Shown: positions 52,184 through 61,946, numbered from the stretch's first letter. The stretch: DNA of 64,000 nucleotides from Salinicoccus carnicancri Crm (GCF_000330705.1 NZ_ANAM01000003.1:124001-188000), one strand, 5' to 3'. Program-made: numbers and translations. The notes: generated by a model not told the origin, from the letters alone.

Positions 52184-54184
52184 TTATAGGTTTTTATAGT
52201 GTTTGACTACATTTTCAACAGTAAACCCCTTTGCTTGAATAACATCTTCACCGGCTCCGGATTCACCGAATGAATCCACACTCATTACTGAGCCGTCTTC
52301 TGTAACATATTCTCTCCAGCCCAGTTTCGAACCCAGTTCAATCGAGAGTCTTTTACGCAGTGAAGGAATCAACACTTTATCCTTATATTCTTTGTTCTGG
52401 TTTTCGAACAGCTCCCATGATGGCATACTCACGACATTAACTGCTATGCCTTCGTCATCTAGTCTTTTCTGTGCCTCAAGCGCCAGATGGACTTCTGAGC
52501 CTGTCGCAATCAGAATGCCCTCGGCCTGTTCTTTTTCAGAGAGTGTGTAAGCGCCTTTTCTGGTGCCCTCGACAATCAGATTGTAATCCTGTTTGAGAAC
52601 TGGAACATCCTGCCTGCCTAAAGCCAACAGGGTAGGAGTGCTGCTGGATTCTGAACTTATCATCCAGGCACCGATTGTTTCAATGGCATCAGCAGGGCGT
52701 ATGACATTGATGTTCGGCATCCCTCTGAATGAAGCCAGATGCTCCACCGGCTGGTGGGTTGGTCCATCTTGCCCGACTGCAACACTGTCATGTGTGAAGA
52801 CGTATGTGACAGGCAGTTTCATCAATGCAGATAACCTGATTGCTGGTCTGAGATAGTCAGAGAACACAAAGAACGTGCTGATATATGGTCTCAAATGGTT
52901 GAGGGCCAAGGCATTGCCTATTGTTCCCATTGCGAATTCTCTGACACCGAATTTAATATTTCTTCCCTGGAAATGATTTTCTGCAGTGAAATCAGGGAAT
53001 TTCTCCAGAGTCGTTTTGTTGGACTTGGATAAATCGGCAGAACCTCCAAGGATGGCCGCATTATCTTCCGCCAAGTGGTTGACTATCTTGTGCGATGCAA
53101 CCCGGGTGGACATCTTCTCCGTCCCTTCGAATAACTCAGATAGATCTGCAGTAGCTGTATCCAGCTCTTTATCGATGATTTTCAGAAGTGCCGAGTGTTC
53201 ATCCGGATAGGATTCTTTATAACCACTAAGAAGTGTATTCCACTGAGTTTCTGTCTTGCTTCCTTCATAAGCAATCTCAGCAAAATGACTGTAGACACCA
53301 TCCGGTACAAAGAAATCTTCATCATGTTTCCACCCATATAGTGCTTTCGCTTTTTGTATAGCGTCTTGGCCAACCGGATCGCTGTGAGCATTATGTGTAC
53401 CCTCAACATGTTCGACGCCAAAACCAATCGTATTTTTCACTTCGATGATTGTTGGTTTCTCTGTTTCGGATTTTGCTTCGTTTATAGCGGTGTTAACTGC
53501 ATTCAAATCATGTCCGTCGTCAACAAAAAGATGCTGCCATCCCATACTCTCAAAACGGTTTTTAATGTCTTCTGAGAAAGAATCGGTAACATTGCCGTCC
53601 AGGACAACATCATTGGAATCGAAAAGTATAATAAGTTTTCCAAGTTTCAAATGTCCGGCCAGTGAAGCAGATTCGTATGATACGCCTTCCATCAGGTCCC
53701 CATCACCACATATACTGTATGTGAAATGATCGATGATATCATATCCAGGTCTGTTGAAAGTGGCACTCAAATATTTTTCGGCCATGGCAATCCCGACGCT
53801 GTGACCGATTCCCTGTCCGAGTGGCCCCGTGGTGGCTTCTATACCTTCTGTATGTCCATATTCAGGATGGCCGGGTGTTCTGCTGCCAATTTGTCTGAAT
53901 CCTTTAAGGTCGTCCAAAGTGACATCATATCCGCTCAAATGAAGTAGTATATAATTGAGTATGGATCCATGTCCGGCGGACAGGACGAACCTGTCGCGGT
54001 TAAACCATTCTGGATTTTCCGGGTTGACTTTCAAGTGGTTCTTCCAGAGTTCATAAGCCATCGGTGCGGATCCAAGAGGCATTCCCAAATGGCCGTGCTG
54101 GGCCGCTTCCACGGAATCAAGTGCCAAAGCCCTTATGGTATTTATGGATAGGTTACTGATAGATAGGTCAGTTGTATTCTTCAT
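52184..54184 (-). CDS. tkt: Transketolase
   Basis: The 666-residue enzyme has full-length transketolase features: HGHLGMPLGSAPMAYELW, LSAGHGSILNYILLHL, the thiamine diphosphate motif GDGDLMEGVSYESA...NDVVLDG, FGVREFAMG and HDSVAVGQDGPTHQPVEHL. It shuttles two-carbon units between pentose and hexose phosphates. It is the last gene of an ascorbate-family PTS operon (17 bases after EIIC), so it appears to be dedicated to the imported sugar, probably beside a housekeeping copy elsewhere. Confidence 0.95.
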   Translation of the reverse strand: MKNTTDLSISNLSINTIRALALDSVEAAQHGHLGMPLGSAPMAYELWKNHLKVNPENPEWFNRDRFVLSAGHGSILNYILLHLSGYDVTLDDLKGFRQIGSRTPGHPEYGHTEGIEATTGPLGQGIGHSVGIAMAEKYLSATFNRPGYDIIDHFTYSICGDGDLMEGVSYESASLAGHLKLGKLIILFDSNDVVLDGNVTDSFSEDIKNRFESMGWQHLFVDDGHDLNAVNTAINEAKSETEKPTIIEVKNTIGFGVEHVEGTHNAHSDPVGQDAIQKAKALYGWKHDEDFFVPDGVYSHFAEIAYEGSKTETQWNTLLSGYKESYPDEHSALLKIIDKELDTATADLSELFEGTEKMSTRVASHKIVNHLAEDNAAILGGSADLSKSNKTTLEKFPDFTAENHFQGRNIKFGVREFAMGTIGNALALNHLRPYISTFFVFSDYLRPAIRLSALMKLPVTYVFTHDSVAVGQDGPTHQPVEHLASFRGMPNINVIRPADAIETIGAWMISSESSSTPTLLALGRQDVPVLKQDYNLIVEGTRKGAYTLSEKEQAEGILIATGSEVHLALEAQKRLDDEGIAVNVVSMPSWELFENQNKEYKDKVLIPSLRKRLSIELGSKLGWREYVTEDGSVMSVDSFGESGAGEDVIQAKGFTVENVVKHYKNL

Positions 54185-54201
54185 TGTGAATCCCCCTCAG
54201 T

Positions 54202-55569
54202 TTATTTTGCTTCTTCACTGTTGACCTTTTTGTTCCCAAACTTTTTCTGAAGCATGATACTTCCGATGAGAACAAGTACAATCAATGCAATAACGCCAAT
54301 TTCACCAAGGTACTTGGCGATATATCCGAGTACTATTCCTACAAGAAGGAAATCAGTATCGGAGAAAGTCGTGCTTGCGGCGCCGAGTTCTCCAAGGTAT
54401 GGAAGGAAGAGCAATGGCAGGAAGGTGATGAGTATGCCGTTCAAGGCGGCCCCTGCGACAGCACCTTTTATCCCCCCGGTTGCGTTGCCGAATACTCCAG
54501 CAGTTGCGCCGAGGAAAAAGTGGGGAACAACACCGGGAAGAATAACAACGCCACCTGTCAAAAACAGCGCAAACATGCCGATGACCCCAGCTACGAAACT
54601 GACGAAGAATCCGATAAGTACTGCATTTGGAGCATATGGGAACACGATGGGACAATCGAGTGCCGGTTTGGAATTCGGCACAAGCTTTTCGGAAATCCCT
54701 TTAAATGCCGGGACGATTTCAGCAAGGATCAGACGGACACCGGACAGGATGATGAATACCCCGGCGGCGAATGTCACGCCCTGAATCAGTGAGAAGACAA
54801 GATAGTTGGTCCCGCCGCTGAGTTCACCTTCAACAAATGCCGGGCCGGCAAATAATGCAGCAACAATATATATGACGACCATTGTCAGGGAGATACTGAC
54901 TGAACTGTCTCTCAGGAAGCTCAGCCCTTTCGGAAAATTGATATCTTCCGTTGAAACAGATTTCTTTTTGAATAAAGAACCGACAGCAGAGGAGGCAACG
55001 TAACTGACTGTTCCGAAATGTCCCAGTGAGACCTGGTCGTTGCCTGTAATCTTTTTCATGGTCGGCTGTGCAAGAGCGGGGAATATCGCCATGATGATAC
55101 CGAGAGCGATGGAACCGACGATGATGAGTGGAATACCTGACCAGTTGCCTACAGTCAGAATTATGGCGAGAAAAGCGGCCATATAGAATGTGTGGTGCCC
55201 CGTCAAAAAGATGTATTTCAAGTTTGTCAAACGCGCGATGAGTATGTTGGCAATCATACCGAATATCATGATCAATGCAGCCGTTGAGCCATACTGTTCA
55301 AGTGCTATGGAAATGATTGCCTCATTATTTGGTACGACGCCCTGTACACTGAACGCTTGCTGGAACATGCTTCCAAATGGCTCCAATGAACCAGATACGA
55401 CTCCTGCGCCAGCACTCAGCACGATGAATCCAAGTATTGTCTTTGTTGTTCCCTTTGTAACTTCAGACGATGGTTTTTTCTGAATTAACAGTCCAATAAG
55501 TGCGATGATGCCGACAAGAATAGCTGGCTGGCTGAATATATCAACCAATACAGAAAGTAAAGTTTCCAT
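54202..55569 (-). CDS. PTS ascorbate/galactitol-family EIIC (UlaA/SgaT-like)
   Basis: The 455-residue membrane protein has the SgaT/UlaA pattern: EVTKGTTKTILGFIVLSAGAG, LTGHHTFYMAA, NAVLIGFFVSFVAG and FFLGATAGVFGNATGG. It forms the channel of a PTS whose EIIA and EIIB are the two genes upstream. UlaA carries L-ascorbate, but none of the ascorbate-6-phosphate pathway genes lie nearby, so the substrate may be another compound feeding the pentose phosphate pathway. Confidence 0.87.
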   Translation of the reverse strand: METLLSVLVDIFSQPAILVGIIALIGLLIQKKPSSEVTKGTTKTILGFIVLSAGAGVVSGSLEPFGSMFQQAFSVQGVVPNNEAIISIALEQYGSTAALIMIFGMIANILIARLTNLKYIFLTGHHTFYMAAFLAIILTVGNWSGIPLIIVGSIALGIIMAIFPALAQPTMKKITGNDQVSLGHFGTVSYVASSAVGSLFKKKSVSTEDINFPKGLSFLRDSSVSISLTMVVIYIVAALFAGPAFVEGELSGGTNYLVFSLIQGVTFAAGVFIILSGVRLILAEIVPAFKGISEKLVPNSKPALDCPIVFPYAPNAVLIGFFVSFVAGVIGMFALFLTGGVVILPGVVPHFFLGATAGVFGNATGGIKGAVAGAALNGILITFLPLLFLPYLGELGAASTTFSDTDFLLVGIVLGYIAKYLGEIGVIALIVLVLIGSIMLQKKFGNKKVNSEEAK

Positions 55570-55593
55570 TTATACCCCTCCAGTTTTTTAAGT

Positions 55594-55881
55594 TTAAAGC
55601 GCTCCCTTTTCTTTCAGTTTCTCTTCTATTTTTGTTTTGAGTTCGTCCTTATCCAAAATGTTGTCCAGTACAATAAGTTCACCGAAGCTTGCCACATTAT
55701 CCGCAAGATCTTTTCCACAGATGAATACATCTGCCATATCCGGCGAGGCTGAACCGAGATCACTATGATCCACTTCGATATGACTCTCATTGATGTCCAG
55801 TTCTTTCAATGCTTGTTCAATGTTCATTTCAATCATGAAACTGCTGCCCAATCCGTGACCACATACAACTAAAAACTTCAT
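55594..55881 (-). CDS. PTS EIIB (UlaB/SgaB-like)
   Basis: The 95-residue protein opens FLVVCGHGLGSSFMIEMN, where Cys7 is the phosphate carrier. ATG 55881 has GGAGG eight bases upstream; a TTG six bases earlier is too close to that site. It works between the EIIA and EIIC products of the operon. Confidence 0.87.
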   Translation of the reverse strand: MKFLVVCGHGLGSSFMIEMNIEQALKELDINESHIEVDHSDLGSASPDMADVFICGKDLADNVASFGELIVLDNILDKDELKTKIEEKLKEKGAL

Positions 55882-55896
55882 TTTCAATTCCTCCGA

Positions 55897-56331
55897 TTAA
55901 CTAAGTATTTTATATATATCTTTTTTGCTTGTTGCTGATAACAGTGCGTTCACAATATCCCGATCACCAAGTTTTGTTGCCAAATCCCGCAGTATATCCA
56001 AATGTTGCTCGTTATCCACAGCGGCAAGGACAAATACTAAAGAAGCCTCATGGTCCCCTTCCGAAAAATTAACCGGGGTGTCAAGCTTCAACAGACTTAA
56101 CGAAATTTCGTTTACTGTTCCGTCCGGCCTTGCATGTGCGATGGCAATCTGAGGGGAAATGACAATGTAGGGTCCAAGTTCATGGACATTCTGTATCATT
56201 CTATTTACATAACCTTGTTCGATTTTCCCGGATTCAAGAAGGGGGAAGGAAGCTGTCTCGATGGCAGCCTCCCAGCCGTCTATTTCATCTTGGATCTGTA
56301 TATTTTTTTCAATCAATACGTCTTTTAACAA
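55897..56331 (-). CDS. PTS EIIA (UlaC/SgaA-like)
   Basis: The 144-residue EIIA type-2 protein has the phospho-histidine in SPQIAIAHARPDGTV and the flanking GPYIVI strand typical of UlaC. The start is placed at TTG 56331 (GAGGTG nine bases before), giving MLKDVLIEKNIQ, which aligns with the family; GTG codons slightly upstream overlap the ribosome-binding site. It lies 14 bases after the regulator gene. Confidence 0.85.
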   Translation of the reverse strand: MLKDVLIEKNIQIQDEIDGWEAAIETASFPLLESGKIEQGYVNRMIQNVHELGPYIVISPQIAIAHARPDGTVNEISLSLLKLDTPVNFSEGDHEASLVFVLAAVDNEQHLDILRDLATKLGDRDIVNALLSATSKKDIYKILS

Positions 56332-56345
56332 AAATATCACCACCT

Positions 56346-58295
56346 CTACAGTTTGCTGACCTCATTTATATTCTCTATCAATCCCGGCTTCCCGTGGTTC
56401 TTGACCCGCTCCATCCTTACTTTGTCCATTAGGATGAAAGAAAGTTGCCTGAGTGCATTCAAATGAATTTTAGGTGAGGTGGTCGCCAGACATATGATAT
56501 ATCTGACAGGGTCATAATCTTCATGTCCAAATCTGACCGGTTCATCGAGTGATACAAAGCTGTATCCCGTCTGATTCACATAATTGAAAGATGAAGCGTG
56601 TATTAATGCGATCTGGCTGCCTATTACCATATAGGGGCCATGTATGTTGAACTGTCTGATGATTTCATCTGCATATTCGGGCTGGACAATTGAATCTTCA
56701 ATCAATGGCTCAACTGTTTTTGAAATTGCTTTTTTCCATGTGTCGGCTGAAACGTTCCACCTGATATGCTCAGCATGCATCAGCTGATTTAGGACAGGGC
56801 CGAGTTCCATGGTCTTCTGGACAACAGTTTCTCTGTGGGAATTGATTGCCGAATTCAGTTTGCTCCTGTCATTGCTGTCAAGAAAAGGACTGACATTGAT
56901 CATTTTTACAGGCTGTTCCTCCATTTGGATTGTACTGATAATGAGATCAAGGTCATGTCTCTCAAAATATGAAGGTTCCAGTTTGGACAGGGAAAGTACT
57001 TCGATTATATTAAGTTCCGGATAGTAACTTTCAATCCGTGTTTTTAGTAATTGTGAAGTGCCGATACCACTTCCACAGATCAGTACTATGTTCAAATCAG
57101 TGTTTCTGCTCATGTTTTTTCTTTCGATGGAAGAACCAACATGAATGGCGATGAATGCTACTTCATCATTGCTGAATGTCACCTCGAAGGTGTCCTCGAG
57201 CAAATGGATATTCGCTTCTATTGCGTAGATGATGTCCGGATATCTGTCGTTAATTTCGCCCAGGAGTGGATTGTCGTTTCTAAAACCATATTTCATCCTG
57301 TAGATGGCAGGTCTCAGATGCACAAGCAAACCTTGTATCAGTTCCTTATCCTTATCGATGGTGACACCGATCTGTTGTGTTATATTTCTAAGAAAATAAA
57401 TGATTGTACTCTTTAAAACATCATCCTCTTCGAATTCAACTGTTTTCTCATTGAATGATTGTCTGGCTCCGAGCAGATGAAGTGCTATATAACCGGTTTC
57501 AGAAACCGGCAGTCTGAGATTAAATGTCTGTTCAATTTCTTGCTGAAGAATGGCAGCAATCTCAAACTCTTTTTTTTCACTTAATTTCTCAAATTCTTCC
57601 CGGGGCATTACTATTTCATAATCATTTCGGAGACGGTGCAGCGAAATAGCGATATGGAATACCAGTCCGTCAATCGAACTCTGCATCAGAGAATAATTGG
57701 CTTTGTTCAATCCGTTTTCAATTGCTTCATAAATCTTGGGAAGCGAGTTCTTTCCCACATATTTCAGGTGTGGCAGTGTTTCAATATGTCTGTAATGCTG
57801 AATGAGTATTTCCACATAGCTTTCCCGGAACTTCTGTTCATCACCTTTGATATTGAATCCCTTATTCCGGACATAATTCAGTTCAAGTTTACGTCTCTTT
57901 AGCCATTGGTGGATAGATTTCAGGTCATCGACAATTGTTCTGCGTGTGACATTCAAATCGGTTGATAACTTTCCAGAAGAGATAGGGTTCAGTGATTCAA
58001 AAAGCATCAATAATATCTGCTCAAAACGCTCTTCTGCAGAATAATATTTAAGATGTTCCTCTGTAACATCAGATACTATCCCGAGTAATTCATCGTCAGC
58101 TTTGACTATCACTCCTTTGCCTTTATTTCTGGTGATTCTCACTTCAGGACGCTGAAGCGCATCCTCAATATGTTCCAGATCATATTGGATTGTCCGGTCA
58201 CTTACATTGAACATTTCCGCCAGGAATCTGACTGAGGTGAAATCCTCCTGCTGCGTTAGATACTTGATGATGCGTTTTTGTCTAGGAGTAAGCAT
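56346..58295 (-). CDS. PRD-containing PTS regulator (BglG/LicR type with EIIB and EIIA domains)
   Basis: The 649-residue activator has two N-terminal HTH units (FTSVRFLAEMFNVSDRTIQYDL; SGKLSTDLNVTRRTIVDDLK), two PRDs (SSIDGLVFHIAISLHRLRND; QGLLVHLRPAIYRM), an EIIB-like domain with Cys in IVLICGSGIGTSQLL and a C-terminal EIIA domain with His in IGSQIALIHASSF. This is the full architecture that the other PRD regulator in the window lacks. ATG 58295 follows GGGAGGTAATCAA; the frame to 58424 is an unlikely extension. A CRE box lies just upstream. Confidence 0.9.
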   Translation of the reverse strand: MLTPRQKRIIKYLTQQEDFTSVRFLAEMFNVSDRTIQYDLEHIEDALQRPEVRITRNKGKGVIVKADDELLGIVSDVTEEHLKYYSAEERFEQILLMLFESLNPISSGKLSTDLNVTRRTIVDDLKSIHQWLKRRKLELNYVRNKGFNIKGDEQKFRESYVEILIQHYRHIETLPHLKYVGKNSLPKIYEAIENGLNKANYSLMQSSIDGLVFHIAISLHRLRNDYEIVMPREEFEKLSEKKEFEIAAILQQEIEQTFNLRLPVSETGYIALHLLGARQSFNEKTVEFEEDDVLKSTIIYFLRNITQQIGVTIDKDKELIQGLLVHLRPAIYRMKYGFRNDNPLLGEINDRYPDIIYAIEANIHLLEDTFEVTFSNDEVAFIAIHVGSSIERKNMSRNTDLNIVLICGSGIGTSQLLKTRIESYYPELNIIEVLSLSKLEPSYFERHDLDLIISTIQMEEQPVKMINVSPFLDSNDRSKLNSAINSHRETVVQKTMELGPVLNQLMHAEHIRWNVSADTWKKAISKTVEPLIEDSIVQPEYADEIIRQFNIHGPYMVIGSQIALIHASSFNYVNQTGYSFVSLDEPVRFGHEDYDPVRYIICLATTSPKIHLNALRQLSFILMDKVRMERVKNHGKPGLIENINEVSKL

Positions 58296-58316
58296 TTGAT
58301 TACCTCCCTGATTTAA

Positions 58317-58331
58317 TTGTAAGCGTTTCCT
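58317..58331 (-). promoter_or_regulatory. CRE box upstream of the Ula-type PTS operon
   Basis: TTGTAAGCGTTTCCT matches every fixed position of the CRE consensus WTGNAANCGNWNNCW. It lies 22 bases before the PRD regulator start, so CcpA bound here should repress the whole operon. Confidence 0.75.
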
Positions 58332-58479
58332 AACGTATATGGATGTGTAACCTGTTGCGTATCGGAATCTGAAGAACTTCACATTGAATGTAGTTATTAT
58401 GAGGTAGCGAAAATTGCATTTCAAATAGTTTTTATATATAAATGATGTGTTGGTAAGAAAAACTGGGAGCGATGATAAA

Positions 58480-59031
58480 ATGAAACAAATAAAACTGCAG
58501 ATGATAAGAGAAGACCTGGACGATATCCCGGGATATGAACTGCCGGAGGGCTACAGCTTCAAAATGTTCCAGCCGGGGGATGAAAATATCTGGGCGAACA
58601 TTGAAACGCGGGTGGATGAATTTGATAGTGAAGCGGCTGCGCTTGAGCGGTTCGGGCGCGAATTTGGTGAACACATCGATGAAATGGGCGACCGATGTTT
58701 ATTCCTCATGGACCCCCGCGGCGAAGCGGTCGGTACGGCGACTGCCTGGTACGGTGACCTGGAAGGGGACGGCAATGTCCGCGGGCGGATCCACTGGGTT
58801 GGGATTGTGCCTGAATATCAGGGCCGGGGGTTGTCGAAACCGCTGCTCGGCGGGGCGATGGCGATACTGGCGGGCTTTCATGATGCGGCGTACCTGACAT
58901 CACAGACGACGAGCTGGCAGGCGGTGAACATGTACCTCGATTTCGGGTTCCGGCCGGTACGGCTGGATGATGGTTACGAGGCGGCGTGGTCATTGCTTGA
59001 GGAGAAGCTGGGAAGGGTGATTGGCTATTGA
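58480..59031 (+). CDS. GNAT family N-acetyltransferase
   Basis: The 183-residue protein has the GNAT core: GTATAWYGDLE and the acetyl-CoA loop WVGIVPEYQGRGLSKPLL followed by NMYLDFGFRPVRLDDGY. ATG 58480 follows GGGAG ten bases upstream; the longer frame from 58447 adds an unlikely leader. The substrate is unknown. It is divergent from the PTS regulator and monocistronic. Confidence 0.82.
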   Translation: MKQIKLQMIREDLDDIPGYELPEGYSFKMFQPGDENIWANIETRVDEFDSEAAALERFGREFGEHIDEMGDRCLFLMDPRGEAVGTATAWYGDLEGDGNVRGRIHWVGIVPEYQGRGLSKPLLGGAMAILAGFHDAAYLTSQTTSWQAVNMYLDFGFRPVRLDDGYEAAWSLLEEKLGRVIGY

Positions 59032-59125
59032 GACAGGATCCGATGCATATTATTCATAATATTTTCACATTTGGCTAAATTTATGATATGTTTCAAATAA
59101 TATGCAAAAAGGAGAGTTATTTCAT

Positions 59126-60019
59126 ATGATGGACCTGATCTATATTATTTTTATCCTTGTACTGACAGGGGCAGTCTATTATCTTTTCCAACAAAATCAG
59201 AAAAATGTAAAGCTGGTCAATGATGAAAGAGGCAGAACAGATACGAAGATTCAAACACTTCATCAAGAACAGGATGATAGAGTGCATGAAATAACAGATT
59301 TGAAAGAAAAAGAATTGTCTTTGGCTGAAGAGAACGAAAAATTAAAGAAAAAATTAAATTATATTGAAAATACGAATAAGAACAAAGGCGAGCTGATGGC
59401 AGCGAGACAGCTGGATGATATTCTTCGGGAATTTAAACGGCAAGGCTTAATATCCCGCTATGACATATTCAATAATGTTCTTCTTTATGACAGTAAGAAT
59501 CCCAGACAGATTGATCATTTGGCAGTTTGTGATAAAGGTATATATATCATCGAAACAAAGTGCTGGGAAGGCGATATCTACTACAATGTGAGTAAGGACA
59601 CGCTGAAGAGCAAAAACATGCAGATATTGAACAGATATGTATTCCATGATGATGTCAAAAAAGACTATAAAACATTTGTGCTGAAAACCAACGAAAAAGG
59701 ATTGATAAGCTATAAAGATTACGGTCATCCTTTTGAGCAGGTTTTGGATACTATTAAAATTTTAAGAAAAGAATTGGAAGAGGCACAGGGTTTAAATGCA
59801 TTCATCAATGGTATAGTGTATTTCAATTATGAGTCTGGTGGTAAATATACTTTTATAGATGGAACTGCAGAGAGTACAAAAATCAGGGTTGCCAACCAAA
59901 AAGAAAACTTGAGAAAGCAGTTTGAAGAAGATTTCACCAGGGTCAGATACTCCCCCATCAATCAGGAAAAATACGGAAGATACATAGAAGCCTTAAAACG
60001 CTATGTCTTTAATCAGTAA
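59126..60019 (+). CDS. Membrane-anchored NERD-domain protein
   Basis: The 297-residue protein has one N-terminal transmembrane helix (LIYIIFILVLTGAVYYLF), a coiled coil (about 25-95) and a NERD (nuclease-related) domain with GELMAARQLDDIL, YDIFNNVLLYD, RQIDHLAVCDKGIYIIETKCWEG, the D...E-x-K order of restriction-like nucleases. AGGAG lies eleven bases before ATG 59126. The gene is AT-rich relative to its neighbours. The function of NERD proteins is not established. Confidence 0.8.
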   Translation: MMDLIYIIFILVLTGAVYYLFQQNQKNVKLVNDERGRTDTKIQTLHQEQDDRVHEITDLKEKELSLAEENEKLKKKLNYIENTNKNKGELMAARQLDDILREFKRQGLISRYDIFNNVLLYDSKNPRQIDHLAVCDKGIYIIETKCWEGDIYYNVSKDTLKSKNMQILNRYVFHDDVKKDYKTFVLKTNEKGLISYKDYGHPFEQVLDTIKILRKELEEAQGLNAFINGIVYFNYESGGKYTFIDGTAESTKIRVANQKENLRKQFEEDFTRVRYSPINQEKYGRYIEALKRYVFNQ

Positions 60020-60073
60020 ATAATCTGATATTCAATGATTGTTGTGTAGAACTATAGTCATTCCTGATTATTG

Positions 60074-60093
60074 GCGTACACTAAAACGTACGC
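60074..60093. promoter_or_regulatory. Short palindrome upstream of copC
   Basis: GCGTAC (60074-60079) and GTACGC (60088-60093) are inverted copies eight bases apart in the otherwise AT-rich gap before copC. It could be an operator. Confidence 0.3.
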
Positions 60094-60178
60094 TGTAATT
60101 ATGGTAATCGGAAAAGTATCTGATGTCCATTTTTTGACACTTCAATAAAAACCGGCATGACAATGGTGTGACTTTTAA

Positions 60179-60193
60179 TTGGAAGCGTTTCAA
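60179..60193 (+). promoter_or_regulatory. CRE-like palindrome at the copC promoter
   Basis: TTGGAAGCGTTTCAA is a near-palindrome matching 14 of 15 CRE positions. A TATAAT lies at 60199-60204. It is unexpected in front of a metal gene. Confidence 0.45.
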
Positions 60194-60236
60194 TATGATA
60201 TAATTCAACCCATAAAGAATATGGGAGTGTGTGTAA

Positions 60237-60824
60237 ATGGGCAGAAGATTGATTGTTTTTTTGAGTTTACTGATGATGAGCGCTGTGTTCGGAGGTGTGG
60301 TGCAGGCGCATTCGACAATGGTGTCGTCGAGTCCTGAGGAAGGATCCGAGATGCAGGAGGAAGTGTCCTCCGTGACGATGACTTTCGACTCTGAAATCCA
60401 GCAGGAAGAGGAAATCTATCTGGAAAATGCTGATGGTGAGCGTTTCGATTACGAAAATATCACTGTTGAAGGGGAGACGGTGGAACTCACTTTCGCTGAA
60501 CCGCTTGTCCCGGGGGATTACACTGTCGTCTGGGAAGTCTACGGTGCTGACGGCCACTTGATCAGCGGGGATTACGGATTTACTGTAGCCGGGGATGCAC
60601 CGGATGAATCTGGAGAATCTGAAGATACAGCGGAGGAACAGACTGAAGAGGGGCAGCCTGAGGAACAGACGGATGAAGTGCCTGCCGAAGAATCGGAAGG
60701 TGCTGTTGAAGATGCGGCAGTCGAGGACGAGGGCGGCATGTCCGGTGGTGTGATTGCGCTGATTGCCGGACTTGGTATTGTGGTGATTGCGATGATCATT
60801 TTCTTTGCCCGCAGGCGTAAATAG
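60237..60824 (+). CDS. CopC-like copper-binding protein with C-terminal membrane anchor
   Basis: The 195-residue protein has a signal peptide ending VVQA, so the mature chain would start at His, as in copper His-brace CopC proteins (HSTMVSSSPEEGS). The partner residues are visible in GADGHLISGDYGF. A long acidic, repeat-like linker (about 120-165) and a C-terminal helix followed by RRRK anchor it to the membrane. It precedes copD by twelve bases and probably delivers or stores copper at the cell surface. Confidence 0.87.
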   Translation: MGRRLIVFLSLLMMSAVFGGVVQAHSTMVSSSPEEGSEMQEEVSSVTMTFDSEIQQEEEIYLENADGERFDYENITVEGETVELTFAEPLVPGDYTVVWEVYGADGHLISGDYGFTVAGDAPDESGESEDTAEEQTEEGQPEEQTDEVPAEESEGAVEDAAVEDEGGMSGGVIALIAGLGIVVIAMIIFFARRRK

Positions 60825-60836
60825 GGAGGACTATTG

Positions 60837-61946
60837 ATGGTTATTGTCTCCCAGCTGCTTTTATACCTGTGTCTCTCCCTGCTGATGGGAATGATGACCG
60901 CAGGCGCAATGCCTCGGGGCTGCATGCCGAAGTTCCGTGTGCCGAAGTGGCTGATGATTGCGGCCGCGGCAGGTGTCATCGTCTTCGGGGCGGTGCCGGT
61001 ATTTTCTATCATTATGAATATGGCCGGCAATCTGTCATTTGCCGGGGCGTTCGGCCAGGTGCTGTTCGGCTTCAATGCCGGGCGGGCCTGGCTGGTCATG
61101 TACTTGATTTCCATCGTATTCATCGCGTTTTTCGCTTTTGACATGATGGAGGGGCGTGCAATGGCCCGCGGCGGGGTGGTTCTCATGGTGGCTGTGGCCG
61201 TTGCCCAGAGTTTTGCCGGTCATGCCTTCGAACAGGCGGGGCTATGGGGTGTGACGGTGCATGCCGTGCATCTCATTTCGGTTATGGTATGGAGCGGTCT
61301 GCTGATGATCCTCGGCTGGTTTACGTGCGGGAGAGTGAAGTGGACCGCTGTGTTATCCTGGTTCACGCCGTTTGCGCTGATCTCCATCATCGTGCTCGCT
61401 GTGTCCGGAGTGTTCATCTCGGATGTGGTGACGGCCGGACAGGGCGCGGGCGTCAGCATATTCCGGCGGCTGGCGGATTCTTTGCTGACAGACTACGGCC
61501 AGTCCCTGCTGTTCAAGCAGCTGCTGCTCGCGGCGGTGCTCGGCTTCGGGATCATCAACGGCATCCTGTACAGGGCGAAATTGCGGCTTGATCCGGATTT
61601 GGAGATCCGGCCGTGGATCAGGGCGGAATCTTTCATAGTGCTGATGATCCTGGCGGTGACCGCCTTCATGGGCGAACAGCCGATACCGAGCCGGCTTGAT
61701 ACAGTCATCGGGCGGGACGGGGTCTCGCCTCTGTTCGCAGCGGTTCATGGAGCGGGCGCACCTGCCGGCACAGGGGTTTCGTTCGGTTTTGATGCAATTG
61801 GAGTGCTGCTGATCCTGTTCGCAGCGGTATTCTTCGGCTTCATGCTGTATGCGGCCAGAATGCGGATGCATGCAGTGCTGCCGTTTGCTATGGCCATGTG
61901 TTTCGTGGCATCGGCGTATCTTGGAATGATGCTGAGTGTTGTTTGA
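60837..61946 (+). CDS. CopD-family copper transport membrane protein
   Basis: The 369-residue protein has about eight to nine transmembrane helices with the CopD-type core: GHAFEQAGLWGVTVHAVHLISVMVWSGLL and DYGQSLLFKQLLLAAVLG. GGGAGGA is seven bases before ATG 60837. Together with the upstream CopC-like protein it makes a pair that resembles split YcnJ of Bacillus and is likely involved in copper uptake. A met- and cys-containing N-terminal region (AGAMPRGCMP) may bind metal. Confidence 0.85.
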   Translation: MVIVSQLLLYLCLSLLMGMMTAGAMPRGCMPKFRVPKWLMIAAAAGVIVFGAVPVFSIIMNMAGNLSFAGAFGQVLFGFNAGRAWLVMYLISIVFIAFFAFDMMEGRAMARGGVVLMVAVAVAQSFAGHAFEQAGLWGVTVHAVHLISVMVWSGLLMILGWFTCGRVKWTAVLSWFTPFALISIIVLAVSGVFISDVVTAGQGAGVSIFRRLADSLLTDYGQSLLFKQLLLAAVLGFGIINGILYRAKLRLDPDLEIRPWIRAESFIVLMILAVTAFMGEQPIPSRLDTVIGRDGVSPLFAAVHGAGAPAGTGVSFGFDAIGVLLILFAAVFFGFMLYAARMRMHAVLPFAMAMCFVASAYLGMMLSVV

